DNA of 64,000 nt from Alteromonadaceae bacterium 2753L.S.0a.02. GTDB taxonomy: Bacteria; Pseudomonadota; Gammaproteobacteria; Pseudomonadales; Cellvibrionaceae. The translations under genes were made by a program, and so were the position numbers. Shown piece after piece: positions 49,831 through 58,277 of this stretch. Every line of letters begins with the position of its first letter. Within the stretch, counting starts at the first letter, position 1. The notes under the pieces are model-generated. The model made no database searches. It was not told the DNA's origin and worked only from the letters and a program-made list of their open reading frames with translations. The stretch covers positions 2,009,001 through 2,073,000 of the forward strand of contig VISH01000002.1 of the NCBI GenBank assembly GCA_007827375.1, given 5' to 3'.

Positions 49831-50452
49831 GGAAAGATTTTCCCGATGCTTTTTTCAGCAGCGGGGCACCTCTAAGCTAGAACTTTGATGCTTTTAGCTC
49901 CGTCGTTGCAGCTTGGAGCTACCCCTTTGATACTTTTAGCTCCGTCGTTGCAGCTTGGAGCTACTTCTTTCATGCTTTTAGCTCCGTCGTTGCAGCTTGG
50001 AGCTACCCCTTTCATGCTTTTAGCTCCGTCGTTGCAGCTTGGAGCTACCCCTTTCATGCTTTTAGCTCCGTCGTTGCAGCTTGGAGCTACCCCTTTGATA
50101 CTTTTAGCTCCGTCGTTGCAGCTTGGAGCTACCCCTTTCATGCTTTTAGCTCCGTCGTTGCAGCTTGGAGCTACCCCTTTCATGCTTTTAGCTCCGCCGT
50201 TGCAGCTTGGAGCTACCCCTTTCATGCTTTTAGCTCCGTCGTTGCAGCTTAGAACTACTCCTTTCATGTTTTTAGCTGCGACGCTGCGGGTTTGAGGTGT
50301 CGCAGGTGAGGATTCTAGGTTCAGCGTTACTGGTTTCAGGTACCCAAGTTGGAAGGTGGGGTAAGGGAGTGAAGCTGGGTTTTGCGGTTATGGATTTGCA
50401 GGAATACCGGGGCAAGGATTTGGTTGTTACGTATTGTTGAATTAACTAAACA
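49831..50452. other. gene-free stretch with minisatellite
   Basis: This 622-base gap between the AKR gene and the convergent 149-residue gene holds the 42-bp tandem repeat and, after it, about 160 bases with no feature I can name. Confidence 0.6.
49891..50290. repeat. 42-bp tandem repeat, nine copies plus a partial
   Basis: The unit CTTTTAGCTCCGTCG.. (42 bases) begins at 49891, 49933, 49975, 50017, 50059, 50101, 50143, 50185 and 50227, with a decayed tenth at 50269. Each copy contains the inverted repeat TAGCTCC...GGAGCTA, so it can form a hairpin. Because 42 is divisible by three, open frames run through on both strands (unit MLLAPSLQLGATPF on plus), but neither has a ribosome-binding site or a recognised domain. 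Copies are nearly identical, which suggests recent expansion. Confidence 0.93.
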
Positions 50453-50902
50453 CTACTCCAACAACCACTTATAAACCCCCTGTAAAATCTCCCTCTCAAT
50501 CCCTTCCAAACAAAAACAATCCGGCAGCTCCATCCAAACCATTCCCTCGGGCGCTTCAAATGGCTGCGGCATGTCCACCTGTAGGAAATAAATCGGCATT
50601 TGGGCCACGGGTGTATCCACCCACAAGCGGAATTCTTTGGAGATTTTTAAGTGTTTTTCCGGTAAATGCCACTCATTGCAACACCGCGTAAAAAAAGGCC
50701 CAGGATGTTGTAACACCTTGGAATCGTGCACCGGTGCGGGCACCAGGTCGGAAAGGGCTGGCAGGGGGTTTGGGAGACAGAGGTGATTACGATCGGTTTT
50801 AAGAAAACGCAGCCGGGCACTCACTGGGTGAATGTGAAAAACAACAAATCGTAATGGGAGTTTTTCTGAACCGCTAACACGTTCTGACGAATGAAGTGCC
50901 AT
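50453..50902 (-). CDS. unknown protein
   Basis: A 149-residue protein I do not recognise. It has two adjacent cysteines (FFTRCCNEWHLPEKH) and another in DCFCLEG, and a length near Nudix proteins, but no Nudix box. It lies beside nif genes and may be nif-associated; no promoter was found, though a TGT-N10-ACA site lies about 80 bases upstream. Confidence 0.72.
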   Translation of the reverse strand: MALHSSERVSGSEKLPLRFVVFHIHPVSARLRFLKTDRNHLCLPNPLPALSDLVPAPVHDSKVLQHPGPFFTRCCNEWHLPEKHLKISKEFRLWVDTPVAQMPIYFLQVDMPQPFEAPEGMVWMELPDCFCLEGIEREILQGVYKWLLE

Positions 50903-50983
50903 GGTCTTGTCGCTTGTTTATAGTGTTTATTTGATTTTATGTTAGCTCAAAGCACATTGGTATGAGCTATATCTAACAATCTT

Positions 50984-50999
50984 TGTTGTCATGCTAACA
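50984..50999. promoter_or_regulatory. orphan NifA-like site
   Basis: TGTTGTCATGCTAACA matches TGT-N10-ACA, but no GG-N10-GC promoter was found between it and the gene at 50453-50902. It may be a chance match in AT-rich sequence. Confidence 0.3.
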
Positions 51000-51093
51000 A
51001 TTGTAGAATGCAATACAAACTTTCCCCAACAACCCAAACAGCTGTCAGGAAAAGTTTATGTTGGTGGGTAAACCTTACGCGGGCTTAACTACA

Positions 51094-51462
51094 CTAAGCG
51101 CCGCCAGGTTCGCCTGTGAAATAAACCAGTAAATCTTCATCAGTAACAATGGTTTGACACGCCAATCGATAGGTGGGTGGCAAATCGTTTACAGACGCGC
51201 GCTCGTCCTCCTTAGGTGTTAATTTACCGATAGATTTCAATACGTTGCGTTCTTTATCTGTGAGCATCATGCCTTTAATACGCTCGCCATCGAGGTGTAC
51301 AACTTTCACGAGACACGAGCCGCACTCGCCATCTTCGCATTCGTGGGGAATTTTAATATTGTTTTCTTTAGCGACACCAAGAAGAGTAGTGCGCTTACCC
51401 GCAACAGCTTCCACTTTGCGGTTTTTTTGCATAATGGGTGAGGTGAAATAAATAGTTGCCAC
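51094..51462 (-). CDS. plant-type [2Fe-2S] ferredoxin (FeSI / FdxD-like)
   Basis: A 122-residue ferredoxin with cluster cysteines in CEDGECGSC and RLACQT. It resembles the Shethna protein I (FdxD) of Azotobacter, which lies in the nif regulon. It starts with GTG, preceded by AGGAG. A sigma-54 promoter lies about 40 bases upstream. Confidence 0.88.
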   Translation of the reverse strand: MATIYFTSPIMQKNRKVEAVAGKRTTLLGVAKENNIKIPHECEDGECGSCLVKVVHLDGERIKGMMLTDKERNVLKSIGKLTPKEDERASVNDLPPTYRLACQTIVTDEDLLVYFTGEPGGA

Positions 51463-51500
51463 GTTAAACTCCTATTAATAAATGTTTGTGCAAGAGGTAC

Positions 51501-51517
51501 CGCAATCTTCATTCCAG
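51501..51517 (-). promoter_or_regulatory. sigma-54 promoter of the [2Fe-2S] ferredoxin
   Basis: On minus CTGGAATGAAGATTGCG has GG-N10-GC spacing. The -24 half is weaker than others. It would start transcription near 51490. Confidence 0.55.
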
Positions 51518-51538
51518 GCGTGCTACTTCTAGACAAAA

Positions 51539-51862
51539 TCACGCTGGGTGGCCCGTCAGGTCCAAATGCACTGCAAGAATTTCTTTTAGCGCTCCGTAAC
51601 GCAGGTTTTCATAAGTTTCCATTAGATTCACGGGCGCGTTTTGCGGCGGAAACTCTAACTGTACACCATAGCGATCTTCCCTCTGCGCAATGGTGTAAAT
51701 GTAGGCTCGCATCGCAGGTGTTTCGCGATGGCAAATAAAAATCGCTTTGGGATCGGTTTTAGTGTGGTGCTCTATCAAGTAGCTGTCTGCGGCGAAATCA
51801 TGTTCCAAAAGCAGCAGCAAATGTTTGATCGCAAGGTCTTTCTCGAGTGACCAGATATTCAT
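51539..51862 (-). CDS. unknown protein near nifE
   Basis: A 107-residue protein with no family I recognise (MNIWSLEKDLAIKHLLLLLEHDF at the start). It has a single cysteine and several histidines. It lies 77 bases upstream of the ferredoxin start on the same strand. No well-spaced sigma-54 site was found before it. Confidence 0.72.
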   Translation of the reverse strand: MNIWSLEKDLAIKHLLLLLEHDFAADSYLIEHHTKTDPKAIFICHRETPAMRAYIYTIAQREDRYGVQLEFPPQNAPVNLMETYENLRYGALKEILAVHLDLTGHPA

Positions 51863-51951
51863 GATGAACGTTTAAGTTCCCTGTTGTCGCTTTGTGAATT
51901 GCTTTAACGCATCAAGCATCAATTTTTATGCCTCTTATCATGAATCTGTTG

Positions 51952-51967
51952 TGTCGTATTTCTAACA
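51952..51967. promoter_or_regulatory. NifA activator site for the NifX-like gene
   Basis: TGTCGTATTTCTAACA fits TGT-N10-ACA and has the TGTCGTA core. It lies about 105 bases upstream of the -24 element at 52062. Confidence 0.75.
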
Positions 51968-52061
51968 ATTCCAATTTTGCAACAAAGTCCCTGCAATTTT
52001 ATGAATCTATAAGTTATTGAAAAATATAGGAAAATATTCCATAGCTGTGGTTGTGGTAGGG

Positions 52062-52078
52062 GTGGATTATTTTTTGCT
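52062..52078 (+). promoter_or_regulatory. sigma-54 promoter of the NifX-like gene
   Basis: TGGATTATTTTTTGCT has GG-N10-GC spacing, with a T-rich spacer typical of strong sigma-54 promoters. It is 45 bases before the ATG at 52123. Confidence 0.7.
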
Positions 52079-52122
52079 CCAGGGCTGTTTTATAGAGTAC
52101 AAACCGTTACATGAGGTGGGTT

Positions 52123-52596
52123 ATGAGTGAAATTACCGACTGTGTTGCCGACAGCGTTCCCGAGAACGCCAATTTAATTGTTGCTTTTGCGTCATTGGAA
52201 GGCGACATGGTAGATCAGCATTTCGGTTCTGCGCAGGGTTTTTTTGTGTACGACGTTACCGCCGAGGCCGCAACGCTCATTACCAGTAAGCAGTTTGCCC
52301 GCGAAGCGAAAGACGGCAATGAAGACAAACTAAAGCCCAAACTCCGGTGGTTAGTGGGTAGCGATGTGGTGTATTGCGGTTCGATTGGTGGATCTGCAAC
52401 CCGTCAGTTAGTGAGTTTGGGTATCACACCAAAGAAAGTAACGGGTGGGCCGGATGTTGACGAGCTTATCGAGGAATTACAAACCCAACTGGAAGGGGAG
52501 CCTGAATTCTGGCTCGCTAATGTCTTAAAACAAAAACAAAAAGCGTCTGCCGGCGCATCGCGTTTTGATGAGGCGGATGACGAAGACTGGGGATAA
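52123..52596 (+). CDS. NifX-like protein upstream of nifE
   Basis: A 157-residue single-domain protein of the NifX family: LIVAFASLEGDMVDQHFGSAQGFFVYDV, VVYCGSIGGSATRQLVSLGI. It is closely similar in layout to the NifX at 55822. The ATG at 52123 has GAGGTGG upstream; an ATG four codons earlier is rejected. It probably binds a FeMo-co precursor; the extra copy is unusual. Confidence 0.88.
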   Translation: MSEITDCVADSVPENANLIVAFASLEGDMVDQHFGSAQGFFVYDVTAEAATLITSKQFAREAKDGNEDKLKPKLRWLVGSDVVYCGSIGGSATRQLVSLGITPKKVTGGPDVDELIEELQTQLEGEPEFWLANVLKQKQKASAGASRFDEADDEDWG

Positions 52597-52598
52597 TA

Positions 52599-52853
52599 AT
52601 GGAAGGTTTTAATTACATTACCCAACTCGAGGGCGATCTCAAAGCCTGTATAACTTTAAACAGCCATGAGAAAAACGCAGGATACTGGAACATGCGTGTG
52701 CAGCTCTTTTATGAAAATCAGCCCGCAGGAATTGCCAGCTTTAATTTACACGGTTACAGCCAGCAAGAAGCTGAAGATGTTGCGCGAAACTTCAATAGTA
52801 ATCCATTTTTGATGCGTGAGATTGATGAGTACCTTTGGGGTGAAAGTGAATAG
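52599..52853 (+). CDS. small protein before nifE
   Basis: An 84-residue protein (MEGFNYITQLEGDLKACITLN...). No family is recognised. It begins two bases after the NifX-like stop, so it is its operon partner. The nifE promoter follows it. Confidence 0.78.
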   Translation: MEGFNYITQLEGDLKACITLNSHEKNAGYWNMRVQLFYENQPAGIASFNLHGYSQQEAEDVARNFNSNPFLMREIDEYLWGESE

Positions 52854-52886
52854 TGTGGTTTATGTAACCCGTGGGATCTGGATATT

Positions 52887-52902
52887 TGTCGTAATTGCTA
52901 CA
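52887..52902. promoter_or_regulatory. NifA activator site for nifE
   Basis: TGTCGTAATTGCTACA fits TGT-N10-ACA and has the TGTCGTA core. It is only about 45 bases upstream of the nifE -24 element, closer than usual. Confidence 0.7.
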
Positions 52903-52944
52903 ACACTATTCTCAAAAATCCTTTAAATTCAATGATATAGCAAA

Positions 52945-52960
52945 TGGAACGCGCTTTGCA
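52945..52960 (+). promoter_or_regulatory. sigma-54 promoter of nifEN
   Basis: TGGAACGCGCTTTGCA has GG-N10-GC spacing and a perfect TTTGCA half. It is 49 bases before the nifE ATG. Confidence 0.78.
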
Positions 52961-53008
52961 CTTTGCACTTGGAGTCGAGTTGCCGTAAGTGCATAGGAGT
53001 CGCTTTGT

Positions 53009-54427
53009 ATGAAAGCTAACGAAATTGCAGAACTGCTGGATGAACCAGCATGCGAGCACAACAAAAAAGAAAAATCGGGTTGCGCCAAGCCTAAGCCTGG
53101 ATCAGCCGCGGGTGGCTGTGCGTTTGACGGTGCCCAAATAGCACTGTTACCCATTGCAGATGTCGCACATATTGTTCACGGGCCCATCGCCTGCGCCGGT
53201 AGTTCGTGGGATAACCGCGGGACACGTTCCAGTGGACCGGATCTGTATCGAATAGGTATGACTACCGATATTACCGAGCAGGATGTGGTAATGGGTAAGG
53301 GCGAGAAGCGTTTGTTTCACTCCATTAAACAGGCGGTTGAAGACTATAACCCACCAGCTGTTTTCGTTTATAACACTTGTGTTCCGGCGTTGATCGGAGA
53401 CGATGTGGATGCGATTTGTAAAGAGGCCGAAACGCGATTTGGTGTTCCAGTGGTGCCTGTCGATGCTGCAGGGTTTTACGGCACCAAAAATCTGGGTAAC
53501 CGAATTGCCGGGGAGGCAATGATTAAATATGTTGTGGGCACTCGTGATCCCGACCCGCAACCCAAGCATCCCACCAATCCAGATTTAAAAATCCACGACA
53601 TTAACTTAATTGGCGAGTACAACATTGCCGGTGAGTTTTGGCATGTATTGCCATTGTTTGACGAGCTGGGTCTGCGAGTGCTGTGCACTCTCTCTGGCGA
53701 TGCCCGTTTTCGCGAAGTACAAACCATGCATCGCGCAGAAGCCAACATGATGGTGTGCTCCAAAGCCATGTTGAATGTCGCGCGTAAATTACAAGACCGC
53801 TTTGATATTCCCTGGTTCGAAGGAAGTTTTTACGGCATTACTGATACGTCGCAAGCGTTGCGTGACATCGCCAGACTGATCAATGATCCCGATCTTACCG
53901 AGCGCACCGAAAAGCTGATTGAGCGCGAAGAAGCCAAAATCCGCAAGAAACTCGAAGTCTGGCGCCCGCGCCTCGAAGGCAAGCGCGTGTTGCTATACAC
54001 AGGTGGCGTTAAATCCTGGTCTGTGATATCTGCATTGCAGGATCTCGGCATGAAAGTGGTCGCTACAGGCACAAAAAAATCCACTGAAGAAGATAAAGCG
54101 CGTATCCGGGAATTAATGGGTGACGATGTAAAAATGCTGGATGAAGGTAGCCCCAAGGTATTGTTGGAAACCGTCGCAGACTACAAAGCCGACATCCTTA
54201 TCGCGGGTGGCCGTAACATGTACACCGCGTTAAAAGCCAAGATTCCATTTTTGGATATCAACCAGGAGCGTGAATTTGCCTACGCGGGTTACGACGGCAT
54301 GGTGGAATTGGTACGGCAGTTGTGTTTAACACTCGAAAACCCTGTGTGGCAGGCGGTTCGTAAGCCAGCCCCTTGGGAATCTGTTGCCGGAAATCTTGTG
54401 GCTACACCACTCACCGTAAACGGGTAA
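53009..54427 (+). CDS. nifE: NifE, FeMo-co scaffold alpha-like subunit
   Basis: A 472-residue paralogue of NifD. With NifN it forms the scaffold where NifB-co becomes FeMo-co. Cysteines are in GGCAFDGAQIAL, HGPIACAGSSWDNRG and NTCVPALIGDDVDA. AGGAG precedes the ATG. It is followed by nifN after 6 bases. Confidence 0.97.
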   Translation: MKANEIAELLDEPACEHNKKEKSGCAKPKPGSAAGGCAFDGAQIALLPIADVAHIVHGPIACAGSSWDNRGTRSSGPDLYRIGMTTDITEQDVVMGKGEKRLFHSIKQAVEDYNPPAVFVYNTCVPALIGDDVDAICKEAETRFGVPVVPVDAAGFYGTKNLGNRIAGEAMIKYVVGTRDPDPQPKHPTNPDLKIHDINLIGEYNIAGEFWHVLPLFDELGLRVLCTLSGDARFREVQTMHRAEANMMVCSKAMLNVARKLQDRFDIPWFEGSFYGITDTSQALRDIARLINDPDLTERTEKLIEREEAKIRKKLEVWRPRLEGKRVLLYTGGVKSWSVISALQDLGMKVVATGTKKSTEEDKARIRELMGDDVKMLDEGSPKVLLETVADYKADILIAGGRNMYTALKAKIPFLDINQEREFAYAGYDGMVELVRQLCLTLENPVWQAVRKPAPWESVAGNLVATPLTVNG

Positions 54428-54433
54428 GACATT

Positions 54434-55819
54434 ATGGCTGAGCTTATCAAACGCAAAAAGGCGATGTCGGTCAGTCCTTTGAAAACCAGCCAAACCGTTG
54501 GCGGTGCACTGGCTTTTTTGGGGCTGAACAAATCGATGCCGTTGATGCACGGCTCACAAGGTTGTACCGCATTTGCAAAAGTTTTCTTTGTACGGCATTT
54601 TCGCGAGCCGATCCCATTGCAAACCACGGCAATGGATCAGGTGAGTTCGGTAATGGGTGCTGATGAGAATATTGTTGAAGCGCTAAAAACAATATCTGAA
54701 AAAAGCGACCCAGCGGTGATTGGACTTGTTACCACGGGCTTAGCGGAAACCCAGGGTTGCGATATCAACAACGCGCTCAAAACGTTCCGACGAAAATACC
54801 CGCAATACGACAATGTGGCCGTTGTGCCCGTGAATACGCCAGATTTTGCAGGTAGTTTTGAAAGTGGTTTTTCTCTGGCCGTTAAAGCCATTGTTGAGTA
54901 TTTGGTACCCGAAGACACGACAAAAGTCGGGTTGCGTAAAAAACAAGTTAATGTGCTTTGCGGTGGCAACCTAACGCCGGGCGATCTTGAGTATGTGATC
55001 GACTCCATCGAAAGTTTTGGTTTGCGGCCCTTATTGATACCAGATCTGGGCACTTCGCTAGACGGTCATCTTGAGAAGGAGGAATTTAGCTCCTTAACGA
55101 CGGGTGGAACCACGATCAACGAGCTGAAAATTGCCGGTGAGAGCGCTGCCACTCTGGTAGTTGGGCAGAGCCTGGATGCGGCCGCAGACAGCTTGCATAA
55201 ACGCACAGGTGTTCCTGTGCATCGCTTTGGGCACCTCATGGGGCTTGAAGTGGTTGACCGCTGGCTCATGACGCTTGCGGAAATTAGCGGTGCCGAAGTT
55301 CCAGTGAAGTGGCAGCGGCATCGCAGTCAATTGCAAGACGCTATGCTTGATACCCATTTTATGATCGGTGATTCCAAAGTGGCTATCGCCAGCGATCCGG
55401 ATTTGTTATTAGGTTTTAGCAGCTTAATGGCGAGCATGGGCGCAAGTACTGTTGCAGCGGTAGTACCGGCAAAAATGGGTGCAAAAAATAAAGCATTAGC
55501 AGAGAGTAATCTCACCGAAATTAAAATTGGTGACTTGGAAGATGCTGAAATACTGGCCGAAGAAAATGGCGCGCAGCTATTCCTGGGTAACAGTCATGCC
55601 GTGGCGAGCGCTAAGCGCTTAGGAATTCCGATTTTGCGTATTGGTTTTCCGCAATATGACTTAATTGGTGGATTCCAGCGTTGTTGGTTTGGCTACCGTG
55701 GTACGCAACAAACCTTATTTGATGTGGCAAATTTGTTAGTTGAACACCACAAGGGCATGCAGCCCTATAAATCGGTGTTGGCTCAAAAACTGGAAGACGA
55801 AATGCTTGCGAGGCACTAA
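54434..55819 (+). CDS. nifN: NifN, FeMo-co scaffold beta-like subunit
   Basis: A 461-residue paralogue of NifK. It has MSVSPLKTSQTVGGALAFLGL at the start, HGSQGCTAFAKVFFVRHFREP, and TTGLAETQGCDINNAL. It lies between nifE and nifX in the usual order. Confidence 0.97.
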   Translation: MAELIKRKKAMSVSPLKTSQTVGGALAFLGLNKSMPLMHGSQGCTAFAKVFFVRHFREPIPLQTTAMDQVSSVMGADENIVEALKTISEKSDPAVIGLVTTGLAETQGCDINNALKTFRRKYPQYDNVAVVPVNTPDFAGSFESGFSLAVKAIVEYLVPEDTTKVGLRKKQVNVLCGGNLTPGDLEYVIDSIESFGLRPLLIPDLGTSLDGHLEKEEFSSLTTGGTTINELKIAGESAATLVVGQSLDAAADSLHKRTGVPVHRFGHLMGLEVVDRWLMTLAEISGAEVPVKWQRHRSQLQDAMLDTHFMIGDSKVAIASDPDLLLGFSSLMASMGASTVAAVVPAKMGAKNKALAESNLTEIKIGDLEDAEILAEENGAQLFLGNSHAVASAKRLGIPILRIGFPQYDLIGGFQRCWFGYRGTQQTLFDVANLLVEHHKGMQPYKSVLAQKLEDEMLARH

Positions 55820-55821
55820 CA

Positions 55822-56289
55822 GTGACTCAATTAACGCGGCAATTTAGTGTCGTAGGTAAACACGACGACGGTGTCGGATTAAAAATCGCTTTTGCAACAG
55901 ACGATGGCGATTATGTTAATCAGCACTTTGGTTCGTCGCGTTCGTTTGTTATCTACGACATCACACCCGAGGGATATCACTTGGCGAGTGTTGCGGAGTT
56001 TGGCAGCCTGGAGGAAAACCAGGGTGACGATAAACTCGCTGCTAAATTGGAATTTTTAGACGGGTGCATTGCGGTTTATTGCAGAGCCTGTGGTGCATCG
56101 GCAATTCGACAACTACTGGAGTCGCATATTCAACCCTTAAAGGTGGTGGATGATGCTCCAATTAAGGCCCTGATTAAAGCCTTTCAGCGAGAGCTCAATG
56201 AAGGCCCCAGTAGTTGGCTCGCAAAAGCGATTAACCGACAGAAAACCATGAGTGAGTTTGATCTTATGGAGAGTCGACAGGATAACTGA
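55822..56289 (+). CDS. nifX: NifX, FeMo-co precursor carrier
   Basis: A 155-residue NifX. It has LKIAFATDDGDYVNQHFGSSRSFVIYDI and AVYCRACGASAIRQLLESHI. NifX carries NifB-co or VK-cluster between NifB and NifEN. It starts with GTG three bases after the nifN stop and is in the canonical nifENX order. Confidence 0.94.
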   Translation: MTQLTRQFSVVGKHDDGVGLKIAFATDDGDYVNQHFGSSRSFVIYDITPEGYHLASVAEFGSLEENQGDDKLAAKLEFLDGCIAVYCRACGASAIRQLLESHIQPLKVVDDAPIKALIKAFQRELNEGPSSWLAKAINRQKTMSEFDLMESRQDN

Positions 56290-56308
56290 TCTAAATAAAG
56301 GTGAAATT

Positions 56309-56779
56309 ATGAGTGTAGAAGCGGTTATAGAAGAAGGTTCTGAAGTATTGGAAAATCCTTTTATTAAGCAAATGGTGGTGCAGTTGCGTGCGCTGGATGG
56401 TTACGGTACCTACGATACTTGGACAGATGCCAAGGTCTTAGACCCAATCATTTTAACCAAAGCGCGTCGTCGTGAAATCCCGGTGGTGGGTGATCCCGAC
56501 GAAACAACCATTTCCCGTGTTAAAGCGTTTTATAACGGTTTAGCTCAAATGATAGAGGCAGAAACCGGCATTATGGCTGTACCGGTTATTAATATTACTC
56601 ACGAAGGTTTTGGTCGTGCCATGATTACCGTCGGTAAATTGGTTGCGCTTGATAAAACCTTAAGAGATGTACACCGTTTTGGTTTCGATACTCCTGAAAA
56701 AATGATTGATGAAGCCGAAAAATTAATTTCAAAAGCGGTTGGTTTGGTAAATCAATTCCGCGAAGTAGCAGAACTTTAA
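56309..56779 (+). CDS. NifX-associated protein (DUF269)
   Basis: A 156-residue DUF269 protein, always near nifX. It has FIKQMVVQLRALDGYGTYDTW and VPVINITHEGFGRAMITVGKLV. Function is unknown. The ATG at 56309 follows AAAGGTGA; a start 19 codons earlier overlapping nifX is rejected. Confidence 0.92.
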   Translation: MSVEAVIEEGSEVLENPFIKQMVVQLRALDGYGTYDTWTDAKVLDPIILTKARRREIPVVGDPDETTISRVKAFYNGLAQMIEAETGIMAVPVINITHEGFGRAMITVGKLVALDKTLRDVHRFGFDTPEKMIDEAEKLISKAVGLVNQFREVAEL

Positions 56780-56797
56780 TAAATGGAGGTGAATCCA

Positions 56798-57004
56798 ATG
56801 ACCGAAGAAGAACTGAAAGCTCTGAATAAAGACGCAAAAAAGAAAAAGCGTATTGCAACAGACTGGGCTTCACAAATTCACGATGTCGTTGAAGATACCT
56901 TGTGGACAGATTATGAAAGACTCACAGAGCTGGCAGCGAGTACCATTGCCGCTTGTGAAGAATGGAAAGTTGCGCAGGCTAAGCTAGACGAAGCCAGCGC
57001 CTAA
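56798..57004 (+). CDS. CCE_0567-family nif-associated protein
   Basis: A 68-residue helical protein (MTEEELKALNKDAKKKKRIATDW...). It matches the CCE_0567 family of small metalloproteins that follow DUF269 in nif clusters. GGAGGTG precedes the ATG at 56798; an earlier ATG inside the ribosome-binding site is rejected. Confidence 0.88.
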   Translation: MTEEELKALNKDAKKKKRIATDWASQIHDVVEDTLWTDYERLTELAASTIAACEEWKVAQAKLDEASA

Positions 57005-57037
57005 CATTAATTCCGATTTTAAGCGGAGGTAAAAATC

Positions 57038-57343
57038 ATGGCTGAAGAAGCTATTGTCGGGCGAACTCGAGGCGGAGCTGAATGGGTTCCTGAGTTCGTT
57101 ACCGCGCTTAATGCGCAAACCTGTATAGGCTGTGGTCGTTGTTACAAAGTTTGTCCACGCGATGTGTTCGAGTTGGTTGATCGTGCAGAACTGGTACAAG
57201 ACTTTGATGAAGACGATGAAGATTACGATGATGATGACGAGTTGAAGGTCATGGCGATTAAAGATGCTATGGATTGTATCGGCTGCATGTCTTGTTCGCG
57301 CGTGTGCCCCAAGAACTGTCACACTCACGAAGCCGCCGCTTAG
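57038..57343 (+). CDS. fdxB: nif-specific ferredoxin III (FdxB)
   Basis: A 101-residue 2x[4Fe-4S] ferredoxin. The motifs are CIGCGRCYKVCP and CIGCMSCSRVCPKNC, with an acidic loop between (FDEDDEDYDDDDE) longer than in housekeeping ferredoxins. It follows the CCE_0567-like gene, as in many nif operons. Confidence 0.93.
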   Translation: MAEEAIVGRTRGGAEWVPEFVTALNAQTCIGCGRCYKVCPRDVFELVDRAELVQDFDEDDEDYDDDDELKVMAIKDAMDCIGCMSCSRVCPKNCHTHEAAA

Positions 57344-57422
57344 TCTTTAACGCCTCATTCGTTGTAAGTTTAACTTGTGTACTGCCATAAAACGGTAGCC
57401 TTGTAATTGTTGGAGTTTAGTT

Positions 57423-57743
57423 ATGCCCAAGCCCGATCATCACATTTTTGTTTGCGCTCAAAAGCGCCCGCCCGGTCACCCACGCAGCAGCTGTTCCGAA
57501 AAGGGTTGCGACGCTGTTTTTAACGCGTTTTCTCAGGAATTGATTCAACGAAACCTGCAGAATGTTGCCTTGACTCAAACGGGTTGTTTGGGCCCCTGCC
57601 AGGCTGGATCGAATGTGCTGGTTTATCCCAGCGGTGTGATGTACGGATGGGTGGAGCCAGAGGATGTGCCGAAAATTATCGAGCAACACATTCTGGGTGG
57701 TGAAGTCTACAAAGACAAGGTTGCCCCAGCGGAACTTTGGTAA
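57423..57743 (+). CDS. thioredoxin-like [2Fe-2S] ferredoxin
   Basis: A 106-residue ferredoxin of the thioredoxin-like [2Fe-2S] class. It has HIFVCAQKRPPGHPRSSCSEKG and QTGCLGPCQAGSNVLVYPSG. The Clostridium pasteurianum homologue binds the MoFe protein. It lies in the nifENX operon, 79 bases after fdxB. Confidence 0.92.
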   Translation: MPKPDHHIFVCAQKRPPGHPRSSCSEKGCDAVFNAFSQELIQRNLQNVALTQTGCLGPCQAGSNVLVYPSGVMYGWVEPEDVPKIIEQHILGGEVYKDKVAPAELW

Positions 57744-57767
57744 ACGGATTTATAAAGAAGCATCACT

Positions 57768-58277
57768 ATGAACAGCACAAACGTTGTCGCATTTCGAGAC
57801 GAAAGGGCTTTCTTTTCGCCTACCACACCCGCTCACTTGCAATTGGTGTTGGATGAAGCGCTGGCCGCTGGTGATTTTGCCAAGCGTGAAGAAACCCTGC
57901 TTACCGCGAGAAGTCGCTGGCCCGACGAACCCGATACGCATATTTCGCTGTACAAATTTTATTTTGTGGCTGCTGAATATGCCAAGGCGGAAGCTGCGGT
58001 GTGGGGAGCCCTTAAGCGTGCGGCAGAGCTTGCTGGTTTTAACCGCAACTATCGGCGCTTAACGCCAGAATCAGCGGATTGGTCGAAACGATCGGGTGCT
58101 GAGCGGTTATACCTTTTCAGTTTAAAAGCATTAGGTGTGTGCCGTTTGCGACGGGGCCGTGTTTTGGCGGCTCACTCGGTACTTAATAAACTTTGCGAAT
58201 TGGATGTTAGTGACGAAATTGGTGGTCATTCATATTTCAGTATTGCCGCGTCGTTTTTTGAAACCGAGGAAGATTGA
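57768..58277 (+). CDS. TPR-like protein of the nifENX operon
   Basis: A 169-residue helical protein with a tetratricopeptide-like pattern (LQLVLDEALAAGDFAKREETLLTARSRWPDEPDTHISLYKFYF). It may dock partners. Its last base overlaps the next ATG (TGATG). Confidence 0.82.
   Translation: MNSTNVVAFRDERAFFSPTTPAHLQLVLDEALAAGDFAKREETLLTARSRWPDEPDTHISLYKFYFVAAEYAKAEAAVWGALKRAAELAGFNRNYRRLTPESADWSKRSGAERLYLFSLKALGVCRLRRGRVLAAHSVLNKLCELDVSDEIGGHSYFSIAASFFETEED

Noticed and set aside
49891..50290. The regular repeat array as a CRISPR.
   Set aside because: The units are directly adjacent with no unique spacers and no cas genes are near.
49872..50295. Open frames of about 130 codons on both strands through the 42-bp repeats.
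   Set aside because: They exist because the repeat unit is a multiple of three; no start signals or known domain, and both strands are equally open.
51968..52000. A sigma-54 promoter on minus for the 51539-51862 gene.
   Set aside because: GG and GC are separated by nine bases, so it does not fit.
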